Shown: piece after piece, positions 29,988-40,172 of the stretch
How the letters are laid out: every line of letters begins with the position of its first letter
Position numbering within the stretch: the stretch's first letter is position 1
From: Sinohyriopsis cumingii
Lineage: Eukaryota; Mollusca; Bivalvia; Unionida; Unionidae
Length of the DNA stretch: 64,000 nucleotides
Direction: 5' to 3'
NCBI GenBank assembly: GCA_028554795.2
Contig: CM068842.1
Span: 50,613,574-50,677,573, forward strand
Made by a program: the position numbers and the translations under genes
The notes under the pieces: generated by a model
The model's database searches: none
The model's input: only the letters and a program-made list of their open reading frames with translations
Told to the model about the DNA's origin: nothing

Positions 29988-30428
29988 TTAATCGATGAGT
30001 TCATCGACAAGTTCCTTGTAAATGTGAGAATTAATGATGCCACCGCGGAATAACCGCTGACAAATATCTGAGGCTTCGTTAATTACTTCGCGAGAGTTAT
30101 TTCCGGCTCGTTTTCCTCCGATTAATACTTCGAGGCGAGATACATCGTTGACAACACTGTCAGGGCAAATGGTATATCCGCTACCTGTTTTTGGTTTTGG
30201 AAATTGCGATGGCGATAACGCTTCCTCGAATACTTCTCCTGACGATGTCCCTGACGACGTTAGTGGCGAATATATTTCTGGTGGAGTGTCGCGTCTACCA
30301 AGTGGCGAAGCCTCATCTTTCGGAATATTCCGTTTTCCTGGGGGTGAAAGTTCCTGTAGTTTCCAGTTTGTCGATGTTGGTTCTGGAGGTGGGGGGCGCC
30401 AAGTGGGGCGCTTTGCAGGACTCCCCAT
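29988..30428 (-). CDS. C-terminal part of a frameshifted proline-rich virion protein
   Basis: 146 residues from a Met at 30428, but the frame is open upstream through the C11 tract into the preceding gene's region. The Pro/Ser/Thr-rich N-terminal half includes WRPPPPEPTS and SPLGRRDTPPE. The C-terminal half is compact and helical (REVINEASDICQRLF and SHIYKELVDELID). I do not recognise a family. The most economical reading is that this is the downstream portion of the protein beginning at 31318, separated by a change in homopolymer length (11 C where 12 or 9 would keep frame). Whether this is a real mutation or a read error cannot be told here. Confidence 0.55.
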   Translation of the reverse strand: MGSPAKRPTWRPPPPEPTSTNWKLQELSPPGKRNIPKDEASPLGRRDTPPEIYSPLTSSGTSSGEVFEEALSPSQFPKPKTGSGYTICPDSVVNDVSRLEVLIGGKRAGNNSREVINEASDICQRLFRGGIINSHIYKELVDELID

Positions 30429-31318
30429 TGGATATATTGAAGGAGAAGGGGGGGGGGGTGGCGAAGATCAAAAGGGGAGAAAGAAGGACTATCACTCTTA
30501 GGTGATTGTTCTGAAGAGAGTTGGAAGGAAGGGGGGGAGAACTGGGGGATTAACGTGTCACTCGCCACTTTAGGTGACGGAATTTTCCTTCTTATATCCG
30601 TAAATCTGTATTTAATAACATCTGATGAAAATTTTGCAAAATTTTCATCATCATATTTTACTGGTTTTCCTAAACCACCAAAATAAATTATCGCTAACCA
30701 ATCAATTTCTTCAACTTTATCGGCAATATCCTTATTATTCAAAAAAAATCTTTTATTTTCCGGAGAATTATCCGCAGCCATCTGAATTCTTGAACCATCG
30801 TTACTGAGTAAATGCAACAAGTTCTTGTTCAAATAATTATCAGCGGATATTTTAGGATCAATTGTAAACGAACCATTGCCCGCAGATGGTTTATATTCGC
30901 TTGGTTGAGTTACTGGTTCCTGATCACTCTGATCTTTTTTCTTTTTTGATTTTCTCTCTTTTTTCTGAGGTGTAATTTTTTCTTTTGGTCTGGCTCCTAA
31001 TTCCTGTGGTTGAATATCTTCTTCCCGTAGTTGAATTATTGGTTCCTGTGGTATTACTTTTCTTTTTCGTGTTTTAGCTATTTCTTCCTTCTCCTGTTGT
31101 TTTCTTTCTTTCGCTTGCTGTTTTATATCTTCCGCTAGTTGCTTATTATGATTATATCTATCGTCTGCTGCTTCTAAAAATCTTCTAAAAAATGGATCCC
31201 TTTCACTCGCCTGTGTTTTTTCCGCATAAACTTTATATAACATACCATACCAACTATTACGGGTTTTATATTTTCCCTTTCCTATTTCAGTCAAATATTC
31301 ATTTCGAACAGTAAACAT
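30260..31318 (-). CDS. N-terminal part of the same frameshifted protein
   Basis: The nominal 352-residue frame starts at ATG 31318. About the first 285 residues look genuine: NEYLTEIGKGKYKTRN, FFRRFLEAADDRYN, then a long Lys/Glu/Gln-rich helix (KERKQQEKEEIAKTRKRK) and the folded segment KVEEIDWLAIIYFGGLGKP. After the C11 tract at 30448-30458 the frame becomes an arbitrary shadow of the 146-residue gene. The frame is also open upstream of the ATG back to 31534 (72 codons, gene-like, including ENLRENFTDEGWEIISRPL) without any ATG. The intact gene may therefore have begun further 5'. The protein is not recognised; position suggests a structural role. Confidence 0.55.
   Translation of the reverse strand: MFTVRNEYLTEIGKGKYKTRNSWYGMLYKVYAEKTQASERDPFFRRFLEAADDRYNHNKQLAEDIKQQAKERKQQEKEEIAKTRKRKVIPQEPIIQLREEDIQPQELGARPKEKITPQKKERKSKKKKDQSDQEPVTQPSEYKPSAGNGSFTIDPKISADNYLNKNLLHLLSNDGSRIQMAADNSPENKRFFLNNKDIADKVEEIDWLAIIYFGGLGKPVKYDDENFAKFSSDVIKYRFTDIRRKIPSPKVASDTLIPQFSPPSFQLSSEQSPKSDSPSFSPFDLRHPPPLLLQYIQWGVLQSAPLGAPHLQNQHRQTGNYRNFHPQENGIFRKMRLRHLVDATLHQKYIRH
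30448..30458. other. G11/C11 homopolymer at a frame break
   Basis: Eleven G on the plus strand (C on the coding strand). The frames on either side belong together only if the run were one base longer or two shorter. Confidence 0.8.
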
Positions 31319-31526
31319 ATCTTCAGCAAATTGACCAATTCGATCTATGGAATACAGTGTCGAGAGCGGTCGTGATATTATTTCCCATCCCTCATCGGTG
31401 AAATTTTCTCTTAAATTCTCGATACTAAACTTCCCTTTTTTTACTCCCGGTTTTCCTAATACGGTTTTTCCCTTACTACCTATTTTATAAGCAATTGCAG
31501 GTTGTCGCCCTTGTGCTGCTGCTGCT

Positions 31527-31542
31527 ATTGCTAATTAGCAAT
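31527..31542. repeat. 16-bp perfect palindrome
   Basis: ATTGCTAATTAGCAAT equals its own reverse complement. It contains one of two in-frame stops between the 99-residue ORF and the open extension of the next gene. It could be a stem-loop or a binding site; function is unknown. Confidence 0.7.
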
Positions 31543-31555
31543 CGCTAATTATATA

Positions 31556-31855
31556 TTATAATCGCTCGGGTAATGTTCGTGATTGTTCCTCAATACCTTT
31601 CAACATAGGAAAAATTCCCCTTTTCTTCGTATCCGGATCTTTTTCGTCACCAAATACAACTTGCTCGATTGTTCCGGTAACTGGCTTTAACCATTTCGAT
31701 GATGCCTCGGCAATTCCATGTTGTACATCTTCGTAACCACGAACATTTCTCTTAAATAATTGTTTTGTCGGAATAAGCTTCTTTAATGCCGCTAATTGCT
31801 CTCGCGCTAATCTGGCAGAATGAGGCTCTCCAACTGTACTAGCTTTCGGACTCAT
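31556..31855 (-). CDS. Small Polinton terminal ORF, unknown
   Basis: 99 residues, starting about 75 bp inside the right terminal repeat. It is basic and helical, for example ARLAREQLAALKKLIPTKQ and KWLKPVTGTIEQVVFGDEKD. It has no cysteines, membrane segment or known motif. The reading frame is the same as that of the ATG-less extension (31319-31534) of the next gene; only TAA at 31556-31558 and TAA at 31535-31537 separate them. It may be the 5' part of one larger gene or a separate small gene; both remain open. Confidence 0.5.
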   Translation of the reverse strand: MSPKASTVGEPHSARLAREQLAALKKLIPTKQLFKRNVRGYEDVQHGIAEASSKWLKPVTGTIEQVVFGDEKDPDTKKRGIFPMLKGIEEQSRTLPERL

Positions 31856-31931
31856 ATTATTTTCAACTATATTGTTTTAATGCGAGGTAAAATTAGGATC
31901 AGCAGCCAAATCTTGACAAACTTCGTCGACG

Positions 31932-32142
31932 GAATAAATTCCCCCCCCCCCCTAAAATCTTCGTTTTTTACTTGTCCAGAATCATCGAATTTGCTCACAA
32001 AAATTGCACTCGGGGACGAATTTACGCAAATTAATTTTCGTAGGAAGGCTTATTTTTGAAATCTGAGGCTTCTACGGAGAAAGTTCGCGTAGGAGGCTTT
32101 ATTTTGGTCTGGGAGTCTGGTCTGTAGAACTTCCCTGCTGCT
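31932..32142. repeat. Polinton right terminal inverted repeat
   Basis: 211 bp, the reverse complement of 17147-17358, ending ...CTTCCCTGCTGCT. It is followed directly by AAACGTC (32143-32149). Confidence 0.97.
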
Positions 32143-32149
32143 AAACGTC

Positions 32150-33020
32150 ACATAACATCCGAATATTTACGTTGACCCTTACTCCTTGTAAACCAATGGT
32201 CATTTGTAGAGTATACTGGACACTCATTAAAGGTGTTAATATGGTTTGAATACTTATGTGACATTCAATGAAGCTGGCCTGAATGTCCGACAAGCTTCAA
32301 GTGCTCATGCCAATCACCTTGACCAGCGATATTATTTGGTCGGTGTCCATAGCTACTGGCCACCTGCTAGAGTCTGACTCCATACATAGATGACTTAATT
32401 GTATGCCAACGAAAGCCCTGCGTACACCTGGCCTTCTGTTAATGAAGTGCAACTGTCAAACCACTCCCACGCTGCAAAGGACGAAACATGGGTTTGAACC
32501 CCTTTGGTTCAATATCGGTATCGTCGTTCCTGGTCAGTTGGAAATTTACTGAAGCATGCAGTTCGTTATCTCACAGTACGAATGTAAGACAAATATACGT
32601 GTGAGTAAATGTGAAATATCCAATGATATACACTGAAATCTATCCCCGATAAATAATCACTTTATGGGATTACGTGACACACAAACTATTCTCGACATTA
32701 ACTATATACAAAAATGTACAGTTTATACCAATATAAAAACGAATGATTGTGATTTTTGATGGAACAGTAGATATTATCTAATCAAGATGGTGTAACGCAA
32801 TAAATTTTACTGGCATTGCGACAATCTTGAAAATCGGAAAAACAACAATAAAGAGAATCAATCTACCATCCAAATATATGTATTACAAAAAAAAAAAAAA
32901 AATAATTAGAGAACGTACCTCCTCAGCTAGTGATAGGACGTTGCCATCAAAACGACGTCCATGACAAGGCAAATGAAATATCACAAGGCAGTATAATATG
33001 GCCTATCCTATTCTCCAGTT
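32150..33020. other. Right flank of the Polinton, no firm gene
   Basis: AT-rich sequence. A possible minus-strand exon around 32905-32990 (open, flanked by a weak AG and a GTACGT donor) could not be tied to any gene. An A17 run lies at 32886-32902. Confidence 0.5.
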
Positions 33021-33024
33021 TATA

Positions 33025-33420
33025 AGAGACATCACTGGGTGTGCCAAATCAAAGACCATACTCTTTGCCAATGTCATTTACAGAAAAGTGGCATCGGAAG
33101 AGAATTACAGTATCATAAAAGAAGACCTAACCGAACTGAGCAAATGGAAGAGAGCCGTTGGGGCATGTCCTTAAGACACAACACATGTAACATCCAATGT
33201 TCATATAGATCAGGAACTCCCACACTCCGCCAGTATACACTCAACGGACAAAAGCTGTCAACCACAAGAAATATTCAGACATTTAGGACTGAAAATCTCA
33301 CGCGACTTGTCTTGGAAAAACCACACACACACAAGCAACGACGGAAATAAATATCACTCCGAGGTGCTCGAGAAGAAACGTAAGAACTAGTAATGAAAAA
33401 ATACCAACATTAGCAGTCTA
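33025..33420 (+). mobile_element. LINE reverse-transcriptase fragment (Jockey/CR1-like), decayed
   Basis: Pieces in different plus frames match the region after the RT catalytic motif: DLTELSKWKRAV, then RSGTPTLRQYTLNGQKLST in another frame, then LKISRDLSWKNHTH. The second LINE-like region (44.6-45.5 kb) has the equivalent ELSRDLSWKRHIDKI. Frameshifts and missing ends show it is dead. Confidence 0.65.
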
Positions 33421-33424
33421 CTCC

Positions 33425-34031
33425 TCACAAGCAAGACCCACACAAGCTTACTAATCTACAGTAATTAAATACCCAGAACCGAACCAGAAGGTTTAGATGG
33501 TAAAGGGTTGATGTTGTGGTAATGTTTCTTGCTCTATCGATGAAGTAAGGACATTTACTGTATCAAACAAAAATAGGTAAATGTGACCTACTTTCCGATG
33601 CAGTGCTACAGAATGATGCAAAAACACAAAATCTAAGTTTCATAAAAATATAAGTCCTAACGCTGGCAGCTGTAGCAGCATATATAAAAAAAATTGACAC
33701 TGATCACGTGACTGCGGGCGACGGTGACAACGCCCACGCCAAAGATATATAAGTTTTCCTGTACTTTGTACAAGCGAGCAGAAAGGAAATCAAACCAGTT
33801 TACAGTTCAAATTCCTACGTTAAAACAAACGAGTCCGACGTGTCAAATGTAAAGAAAAACGTATGCTACTATTTATAGTTAAAAATACATACCTCCCCCA
33901 CCCCGAAAAAAATTAAACTGACAAACGTGTCTGACGAGTCAAATATAAAGAAAAACGTATGATACTAGTTATAGTTAAAAATACATACTTCCCCCCACCC
34001 CGAATTTTAAAGCTGACACGGATGTACATAC
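33425..34031. other. Non-coding, with a ~95-bp direct duplication
   Basis: Lies downstream of group III PLA2 exon 4. Copies at about 33828-33920 and 33922-34013 share AAGAAAAACGTATG, TATAGTTAAAAATACATAC and CCCCACCCCGAA. Confidence 0.6.
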
Positions 34032-34183
34032 CTTGAGGCAATCATAAAGGCTTTGATCGCATTCACAGTGGCTCACCGTATAGGGGTTCATATTACGGAA
34101 GTTGTACTTAGTCTCAAATCTATCAATGAAGTACGGGCAATGATCATGGATCCGGCAACAAGCGTCCGTGGCTTGATGGACAC
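34032..34183 (-). CDS. Group III secreted phospholipase A2, exon 4
   Basis: Catalytic exon. It runs from acceptor CATTTAG to donor AAG|GTATGT and enters in phase 1, exactly completing the Gly split in exon 3. It encodes ATDACCRIHDHCPYF, with the catalytic His-Asp pair in the CCRxHDxC signature of bee-venom-type group III enzymes, then SHCECDQSLYDCLK with the paired cysteines. The enzyme hydrolyses the sn-2 ester of phospholipids outside the cell using calcium. It ends in phase 0. The remaining 3' exon or exons were not found between here and the Polinton 1.9 kb away, so they may lie beyond it. Confidence 0.88.
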
Positions 34184-35324
34184 CTAAATGAAGTTAAATT
34201 TATTTTAAGGAGAACAAATAGCTACGATGTCGTAGCCTCAGTTTGATTTGTTGAGGTTGAGGCTACGAATTGATCCCATATCATGTAATGGAGCAAACAA
34301 AATGATCACTAAAGTCAGAAAAACAAATATTGTAGAAATCTACTACATAAGTATAATCATGTTGTGAAAAACGTTTGGCTTATTTTAAATGTATTAAGCT
34401 CTTACACGATAAAATAAATTGGCATGTTTACACTAACCTCACTGTGTCCGCCATGACAGATAACGCGAGACTGTTGCCGTGACCCCTTTTCTATATAAGG
34501 CTTGCCAGACCATATTTGACTATTCTACGCTATATTATTATCAACCAAGTGGCGCATAAATGCTTCTTGGTAGAATTTCAAAGTTGCCGATAAACCGTAT
34601 TTACTTTTAATGCGCTGAATTTATAACTCAAACCGCGCCATATTTTTACAATGATTTGTTTACGTTTCCAAATAAGGCCTCAGTATCCTTATATGGCACA
34701 CAAACAAACGAGGCTGAGAACGGAATTAATCATTATTTGAACTAATATGGCGGAAGATCTAAACGAAAATATAGGATAAGAAAGGTAAACGAGATTTTAC
34801 AAATATTTCTAAAATGATTTGCGATGCTTCCGGTATTAAATAAGAGGACTACTCAGTTTATTTCATTATATGCAAGGAATATGTTCAAATTGTTGATATT
34901 AGGCTTAAAGAGCACCGGGTGTGAATCACATCCGGTTTGCTCCATGGACACATTGGCTCATGTTAGTACCCCGTCCACGAGGTAGGAGTAGGGTTACTAA
35001 TATTAGTACTAGAGAACAAAGTAATGACAAAATGAAACATCTCGACTAGATTAGTACAAGAGCTGTCCAAAACAGCATATATGAAGGTAAAGTATGCTTA
35101 AAACTGTTAGCTTGAGACCGTCGTACACATACATATTTTATATTTTGAAGAATGCATCGGCAACAGTGTCATATTTTATTTACCTCTAGTAACAGTCCTC
35201 GTTCCAAGGTTTGGGTGTTACAAAGCTATTCTCGCAGGCAGATGCTTCGCACTATCTGCTGGAAAAAAAATCTAAACCTATTTTCTCCAAAAGGGTGGTG
35301 GTGGTGTGTATGCGTGTGTGTGTA

Positions 35325-35355
<31 letters not shown>

Positions 35356-36124
35356 GTGATTTTTTCTTGTAGGGAAAAACCACTCTAGGTCTATTGTTTC
35401 CGGTGTGGAAAACTCCTCTACAGCTACTCATCCGGGGCAAAAATTTCCACTGGAGTTGGCTTTCTGTAGGAATTAATTATGATCCGCTTGACGAGAACTG
35501 ATTAAACGGTATAAGTAGAATGTATCAAACAGGTTTGTCACTGTTACATATTTAAAGAGGACATGGACCAAATACAACAATGAAGGAATGAGAGCTAAAA
35601 CAGGACAGTATTCAATTCAAAGAAAAAACACGAAGAACGAGAATGGTGATATGACCGGAATGCAAATTATTGTTTTGTCTAATTGGTGTAGTACTTCTTA
35701 TGATCAAGCTGCATCATGCTTCAGTAATAGTAACTAAGCAACTAAAGCAAAGATAAAGTTTAACGCAGTTCACTGCAGCGTGAAATATAGGTCGGAGTGA
35801 TTTAGCTTTAAATGAAGAGAATATTACAACCTCGTTACAGGACAACTAAACTAAACGCAATGGTTGCCACGGGATACATTTGTGGGAAATACAGGTCACA
35901 GTGACCACATTTGACTGAAGGGTGTATCACTCCTCATGATGCATCTTTATTCGAAGTTAAGTATTATTCTGCCGGCAAAAGTGTCCAAAACGCTGAGGTG
36001 AAAATCAGTAACCACGAAAAACTATGTTGTAGGTAAAGGTAATCGTACATTACTAAACTGTGAAACATGTGACCTTTTTCACGAAGGTTGTAGCACTGCT
36101 CATTAAGCATCTGCATCCGAAGAG

Positions 36125-36137
36125 TGTGTGTGCGTGC

Positions 36138-36174
<37 letters not shown>

Positions 36175-36189
36175 TATGTGTGTGTGTGT

Positions 36190-36232
<43 letters not shown>
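36125..36232. repeat. (GT)n/(GC)n compound microsatellite
   Basis: Abuts the 3' end of the minus-strand SINE that follows. Confidence 0.95.
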
Positions 36233-36236
<4 letters not shown>

Positions 36237-36238
36237 GG

Positions 36239-36535
36239 ATTTTTAACGTAGCTTTAAAAAAATTCAGTCATATCGCTACAATGTCTACAGTGGGGCAGTT
36301 TATAGTGATGTCTAGCACTGGGGCATCATGCTGCAGACATGTACCATGATGTCCCACCCAGTAACAGTATCCTGACACCAGGCCGACGTCCTAACTCTAA
36401 CCTCTTAATGCTGAGCGCCAAGCGAGGCAGCTGTTAGTACCATTTTTGTAAGTTTTTGTTATGACTCGGCTGGGGATTGAACCCGCATCCGAGGCGGATG
36501 CTCTAACCATTAGGCCACCGGAACGGTCTGCATCC
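36239..36535 (-). mobile_element. tRNA-derived SINE, family A, copy 1
   Basis: On the minus strand it begins with a tRNA-like head (36463-36530): GGCCTAATGGTTAGAGCATC (A box), then GGGTTCAATCCC (B box). A body follows with GCTTGGCGCTCAGCATTA and GGTGTCAGGATA, and the tail runs into the CA microsatellite. A second copy lies at 41365-41680. Confidence 0.85.
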
Positions 36536-36789
36536 AAAGTCACGTGACACTACAATCAATAACGTCTAATAAAATGGACTAGAACATACCCATATGTCGA
36601 AGCCTGACGGATGGACATACATATATCACCAACTTATAAGCAGGAATTGCTTTGCAATCTGCTCAAGAAGTAATCACGACGGAAAGCCCGTAAAACGATG
36701 AAGACAATTAAAATCTACAATGTAAATATTGGCTGCTAAATTATAAGCGCCGAAGAGGTATGTTAAAATACATCATGCGCAATTCTTAC

Positions 36790-37014
36790 CGAGGTCGTTC
36801 ATATCCTTGGCATTATTCTCGTAGCCACACCATTTTGTACCCGGAAAGATGGCCAAATGAGCACCACTCCCATCGGGCTGCCCGGTTTTGTAATCCGGCT
36901 TGAATGGCATGCCGTCAAACGTGTCCTTGGGCACAATATTATAATCCCGCCTGGACTTCTCAAGTACTTTGCTCTGCATACATTTCTCGAACATATCTTT
37001 AACGTAGTCTTGAC
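36790..37014 (-). CDS. Group III secreted phospholipase A2, exon 3
   Basis: Runs from acceptor TTGTTAATAG to donor CTCG|GTAAGA, entering and leaving in phase 1. It encodes a linker (QDYVKDMFEKC and KSRRDYNIVPKDTFDG) and then LAIFPGTKWCGYENNAKDMNDLG. This last part is the calcium-binding W-C-G loop typical of group III PLA2, where the bee enzyme has a comparable PGTxWCG. Phases agree with exons 2 and 4. Confidence 0.87.
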
Positions 37015-38014
37015 CTATTAACAACTACATGTTGTACATAAGTTACGAGTCTATACTCTTAAAATAAATAACAGAAAAGAGTGAAAAGCAAACAAGCTTT
37101 GTAAAATACAACAAATAATTTATTTCCCTTGAATACAAAGTGAAAATGAAAAGAGGAAACGTACCGTATTGTGAATTCAATCCCAAATAATTCAATAATA
37201 ACAGATGCAAGTCCTAAAAATACAAATTCTTCATAAACTTTAGTGTAAATCCAAATTAACTCCAACGCTGAAAGTGTTGATGTGCATGTGATGGTTCGTA
37301 AAGTGTTGATGTGCCAACAGTCTCTTGTTGGATCACAAAAATACAATCCAAGAAGAAATCGTTATAAATATTTTTAGTACTAATTCAAGTATGTTATCAG
37401 AGCACTTTTTTGTATTAACAAAATCACTTGAATTAAAGAATTTGAAGAAAAATTCCATTCCAAATGAATTACTGGACACAACAATAATATAATTTGATTC
37501 TAATAGATCTTAAAGCAAGAAGAATATTTTTCCAGTGACAAGATTATATAGTCGTCTACTTGACCTCATGTCACAATTAGCATTTTCTAAAACTTAAGCC
37601 ATTACCTAATGGAAAATAACGTTCTAGAAACTTCTTAAAGTTTACAAAATAAAATGTCGATTTTAATGAGAAGACATATGATTAAAATTATAATATATAA
37701 TCTGAACTATGTTAGGTACGACAGTGGAATCCCAATAAATTAGATCAAGACCCAAATAAACGTTTAATTATATTAATAAAGATAATAATATTAAACCTAT
37801 AAACATAGAATTTTTAGCTATGTATTAGTTGTTTACAGAATATAATCAATAATTCATGTCAGGTAGAACATAAACTTAATTTTGGACAAGGTTAAGAATA
37901 ACATACAATGTTATATTACGATAGCATACAATGAAATAAAATATTTAGAAAACGAACAAACTTACTAACAAACAATGCAAATAAAATATAAATAGCACAT
38001 GCATTTTTGTCGAC

Positions 38015-38054
<40 letters not shown>

Positions 38055-38552
38055 TATTAACATCATTTGTTAAATAATCTTTGTACAATAATATTACAAT
38101 GTTGAAAGTGAATATTAAACTAAGTATTGAAACAAACTCACGCCGATATTTCAATACAAATCCAGACGGATCGGCTTGTACTCTTCTGTTAACAAACGCA
38201 ATATTTTATTATTATCATCCCTTACATTCACCGTATCACATGAAACGATTCCAGCAATTATCACTCAATGGACGCTATCCGAATTGGTGAAAATAAACCA
38301 AGCCATCTGAGAAATCGTTATAATTATCTTATTACGTCAACGTTTTGGCTGGAGAGCATAGTTTTGCAGATGTTGTCATCTTTAGAAGAACTCAAACAAT
38401 ACATTTATTTTACGAAAAATAATTATGGATATCTTGCAAAGACTGTCCTACCTAGAGGAAAATGAGCTTACAACTGAAGTCGACAAAAATGTAATTGTAA
38501 GGCAAATTAATGATGTTGTATGAGAGAGAGAGAGAGAGAGAGAGAGAATTAC
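37015..38552 (-). other. Intron between group III PLA2 exons 2 and 3
   Basis: AT-rich. It contains (GT)n at 38020-38052 and (GA)n at 38523-38547 just inside the donor. No coding sequence was recognised. Confidence 0.7.
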
Positions 38553-38738
38553 CGATGAAAGTCACATTTATTCTAGCTTGCAGCAGCATCCTATCGATAC
38601 CATCACCACCTTCATGGATGTCGCATAACAAAACCCCATGGATACGAGACACAATAGCTTCCAATAGACGTCTGCCGTCCGTAACTAAAAACCGAAACCT
38701 GTCCAACGACAATGGCTCACTGACATGTGCGATCTCAC
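38553..38738 (-). CDS. Group III secreted phospholipase A2, exon 2
   Basis: Runs from acceptor TTATAACAAG to donor TCG|GTAATT, phase 1 at both ends. It encodes the N-terminal pro-region LSLDRFRFLVTDGRRLLEAI, then GVLLCDIHEGGDGIDRM. Assignment rests on exact phase continuity with the signal-peptide exon and with exon 3, and on the similarity of this region to insect group III enzymes, which have a comparable segment before the catalytic domain. A (GA)n tract sits just inside the downstream intron. Confidence 0.75.
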
Positions 38739-39456
38739 CTTGTTATAAAACCAAAACTTCTGATTAAAATTTATGTTCGAAAACAGTTAAACCTGACAAT
38801 TATGGACACCAATATTACTTTGGAAAATGTATCGTAGTTGTAAGGTGGTCTTATTTCCGAATTTCAGAGAATATGCTTGCCCATTTATGAAGTAACATAG
38901 ACTGACTAAATGTAGTTGTAAATGGGATTTGGTCGTGGGAAGAGAGGTGCAAAGAGAAGGTTTTACTATAATTCCGTATATTTTTTAACACGTCAGAATC
39001 TTAGTTGCTCTAACCTCCCATGGCAACATTGAATCAGCTTTAGATATCAGTAGTTCGAGTCAAAAAGGCTTTGTTGAATATTAGGCTTTATTTTATGTGA
39101 GGCCATAAATTACTAAATTTTCCAAGAGAAATAATTTTAATAATTCACTGGAGTGGAATATCATGGATATTTTTCACTCTCCCATCAAACGACGTTGATA
39201 AATTTCATGAAATGAAATCTGAGCTAACTATAGACGCATGCGTAGTCTAGAAGTAAGTTAGTCCGCCTCGCATGCCAGCGAAATCCTACAATGTACATTT
39301 ATTTTTATCTTCATGTTCTTTTATATATGGTTTTATATTGAACTGGGAAGGAGAATTATGCTAGTACTGATATTTTCGATGTGAATACACATCAAACACG
39401 GCAGAACACAACGGTAAACTGCCAACATTATCGTGCGAATTGCAATAAGAAATCTG

Positions 39457-39605
<149 letters not shown>

Positions 39606-39958
39606 AACTCGGAGCAAGAAAATTTCATGCCTTCAAAGATCAACAGTATTCCAAGCAGAGAGTTTCGCCTGCATTTATTACCAATGCCTTTATTATTTAT
39701 GTTGTTATTGCTGTTATTGTTCTTTAAACAACTTCAATGCAATAAAACACGTGGCCGATCCAGTAACGTGCCTAAGACGTCAACATGGGATAACCTAAAA
39801 ATTCATATTATTTCAGCATGTTTCTTTATAACGCAATTATTATTATTCTTTCAGCTTGCTATCATCTTGTTGAAGAGATGTTTACTTCTTCCAGAAACAA
39901 AAACTGCTTAAAGCTACAGCAGACTGCTTGATTCATATGTCAAATCAAAAATACTAAC

Positions 39959-40025
39959 CAGGGTACAACAGCTCTCCAATACAATACTGACTCAAAGTTA
40001 GCAGCAATATTCCTGAGATGTACAT
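39959..40025 (-). CDS. Group III secreted phospholipase A2, exon 1 (signal peptide)
   Basis: ATG at 40025 encodes MYISGILLLTLSQYCIGE, a typical signal peptide with a hydrophobic core and a likely cleavage site after Gly17 or nearby. The donor is CTG|GTTAGT, leaving one base (phase 1) that completes Gly with exon 2. This start fits a secreted enzyme. The 5' UTR probably extends to about 40135, given a TATA-like element at 40163-40172. Confidence 0.75.
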
Positions 40026-40162
40026 TGCTTCTTTCGGTACCGCTTTTCAATCTGCAAAGGAGAAGATCGATAGGGCTTGAAGACCGCGTTTGACATGACC
40101 TAATACAGATATTTATCCTCTACCTGACTGCCGTTTGGGGAACGGAAACAATCATTCGACAG

Positions 40163-40172
40163 TGTATATATA
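40163..40172 (-). promoter_or_regulatory. TATA-like element of the group III PLA2 gene
   Basis: GTATATATAC, about 138 bp upstream of the signal-peptide ATG on the minus strand. Spacing would place transcription start near 40135. This is a sequence and position inference. Confidence 0.45.

Larger units (their letters stand above)
17147..32142. mobile_element. Complete Polinton/Maverick (adintovirus-like) element
   Basis: A 15.0-kb self-synthesising element with near-identical terminal inverted repeats, AG...CT ends and a flanking direct repeat. It carries the hallmark set: rve integrase, protein-primed-type PolB, FtsK/A32-type packaging ATPase, adenain-type protease, double jelly-roll major capsid protein, and pVI-like and pX-like virion proteins. 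Accessory genes are a zinc ribbon, a PLA2, an HNH endonuclease, a membrane-hairpin protein and a fibre-like protein. Genes are packed with spacings of a few bases or short overlaps, unlike the surrounding host DNA. Near-identity of the repeats and mostly open frames imply recent insertion. It sits between two host genes; whether it lies in an intron of the group III PLA2 gene is unresolved. Confidence 0.97.
34184..36789 (-). other. Intron between group III PLA2 exons 3 and 4
   Basis: 2.6 kb. It contains a GT-rich tract at 35299-35349, a (GT)n/(GC)n microsatellite at 36125-36232 and a tRNA-derived SINE at 36239-36535. No other coding sequence is seen. Confidence 0.7.

Noticed and set aside
32905..32990. 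Possible minus-strand exon ending at a GTACGT donor
   Set aside because: The frame is open with a donor, but the acceptor is weak and the translation shows no link to the group III PLA2 C-terminus or any known domain.
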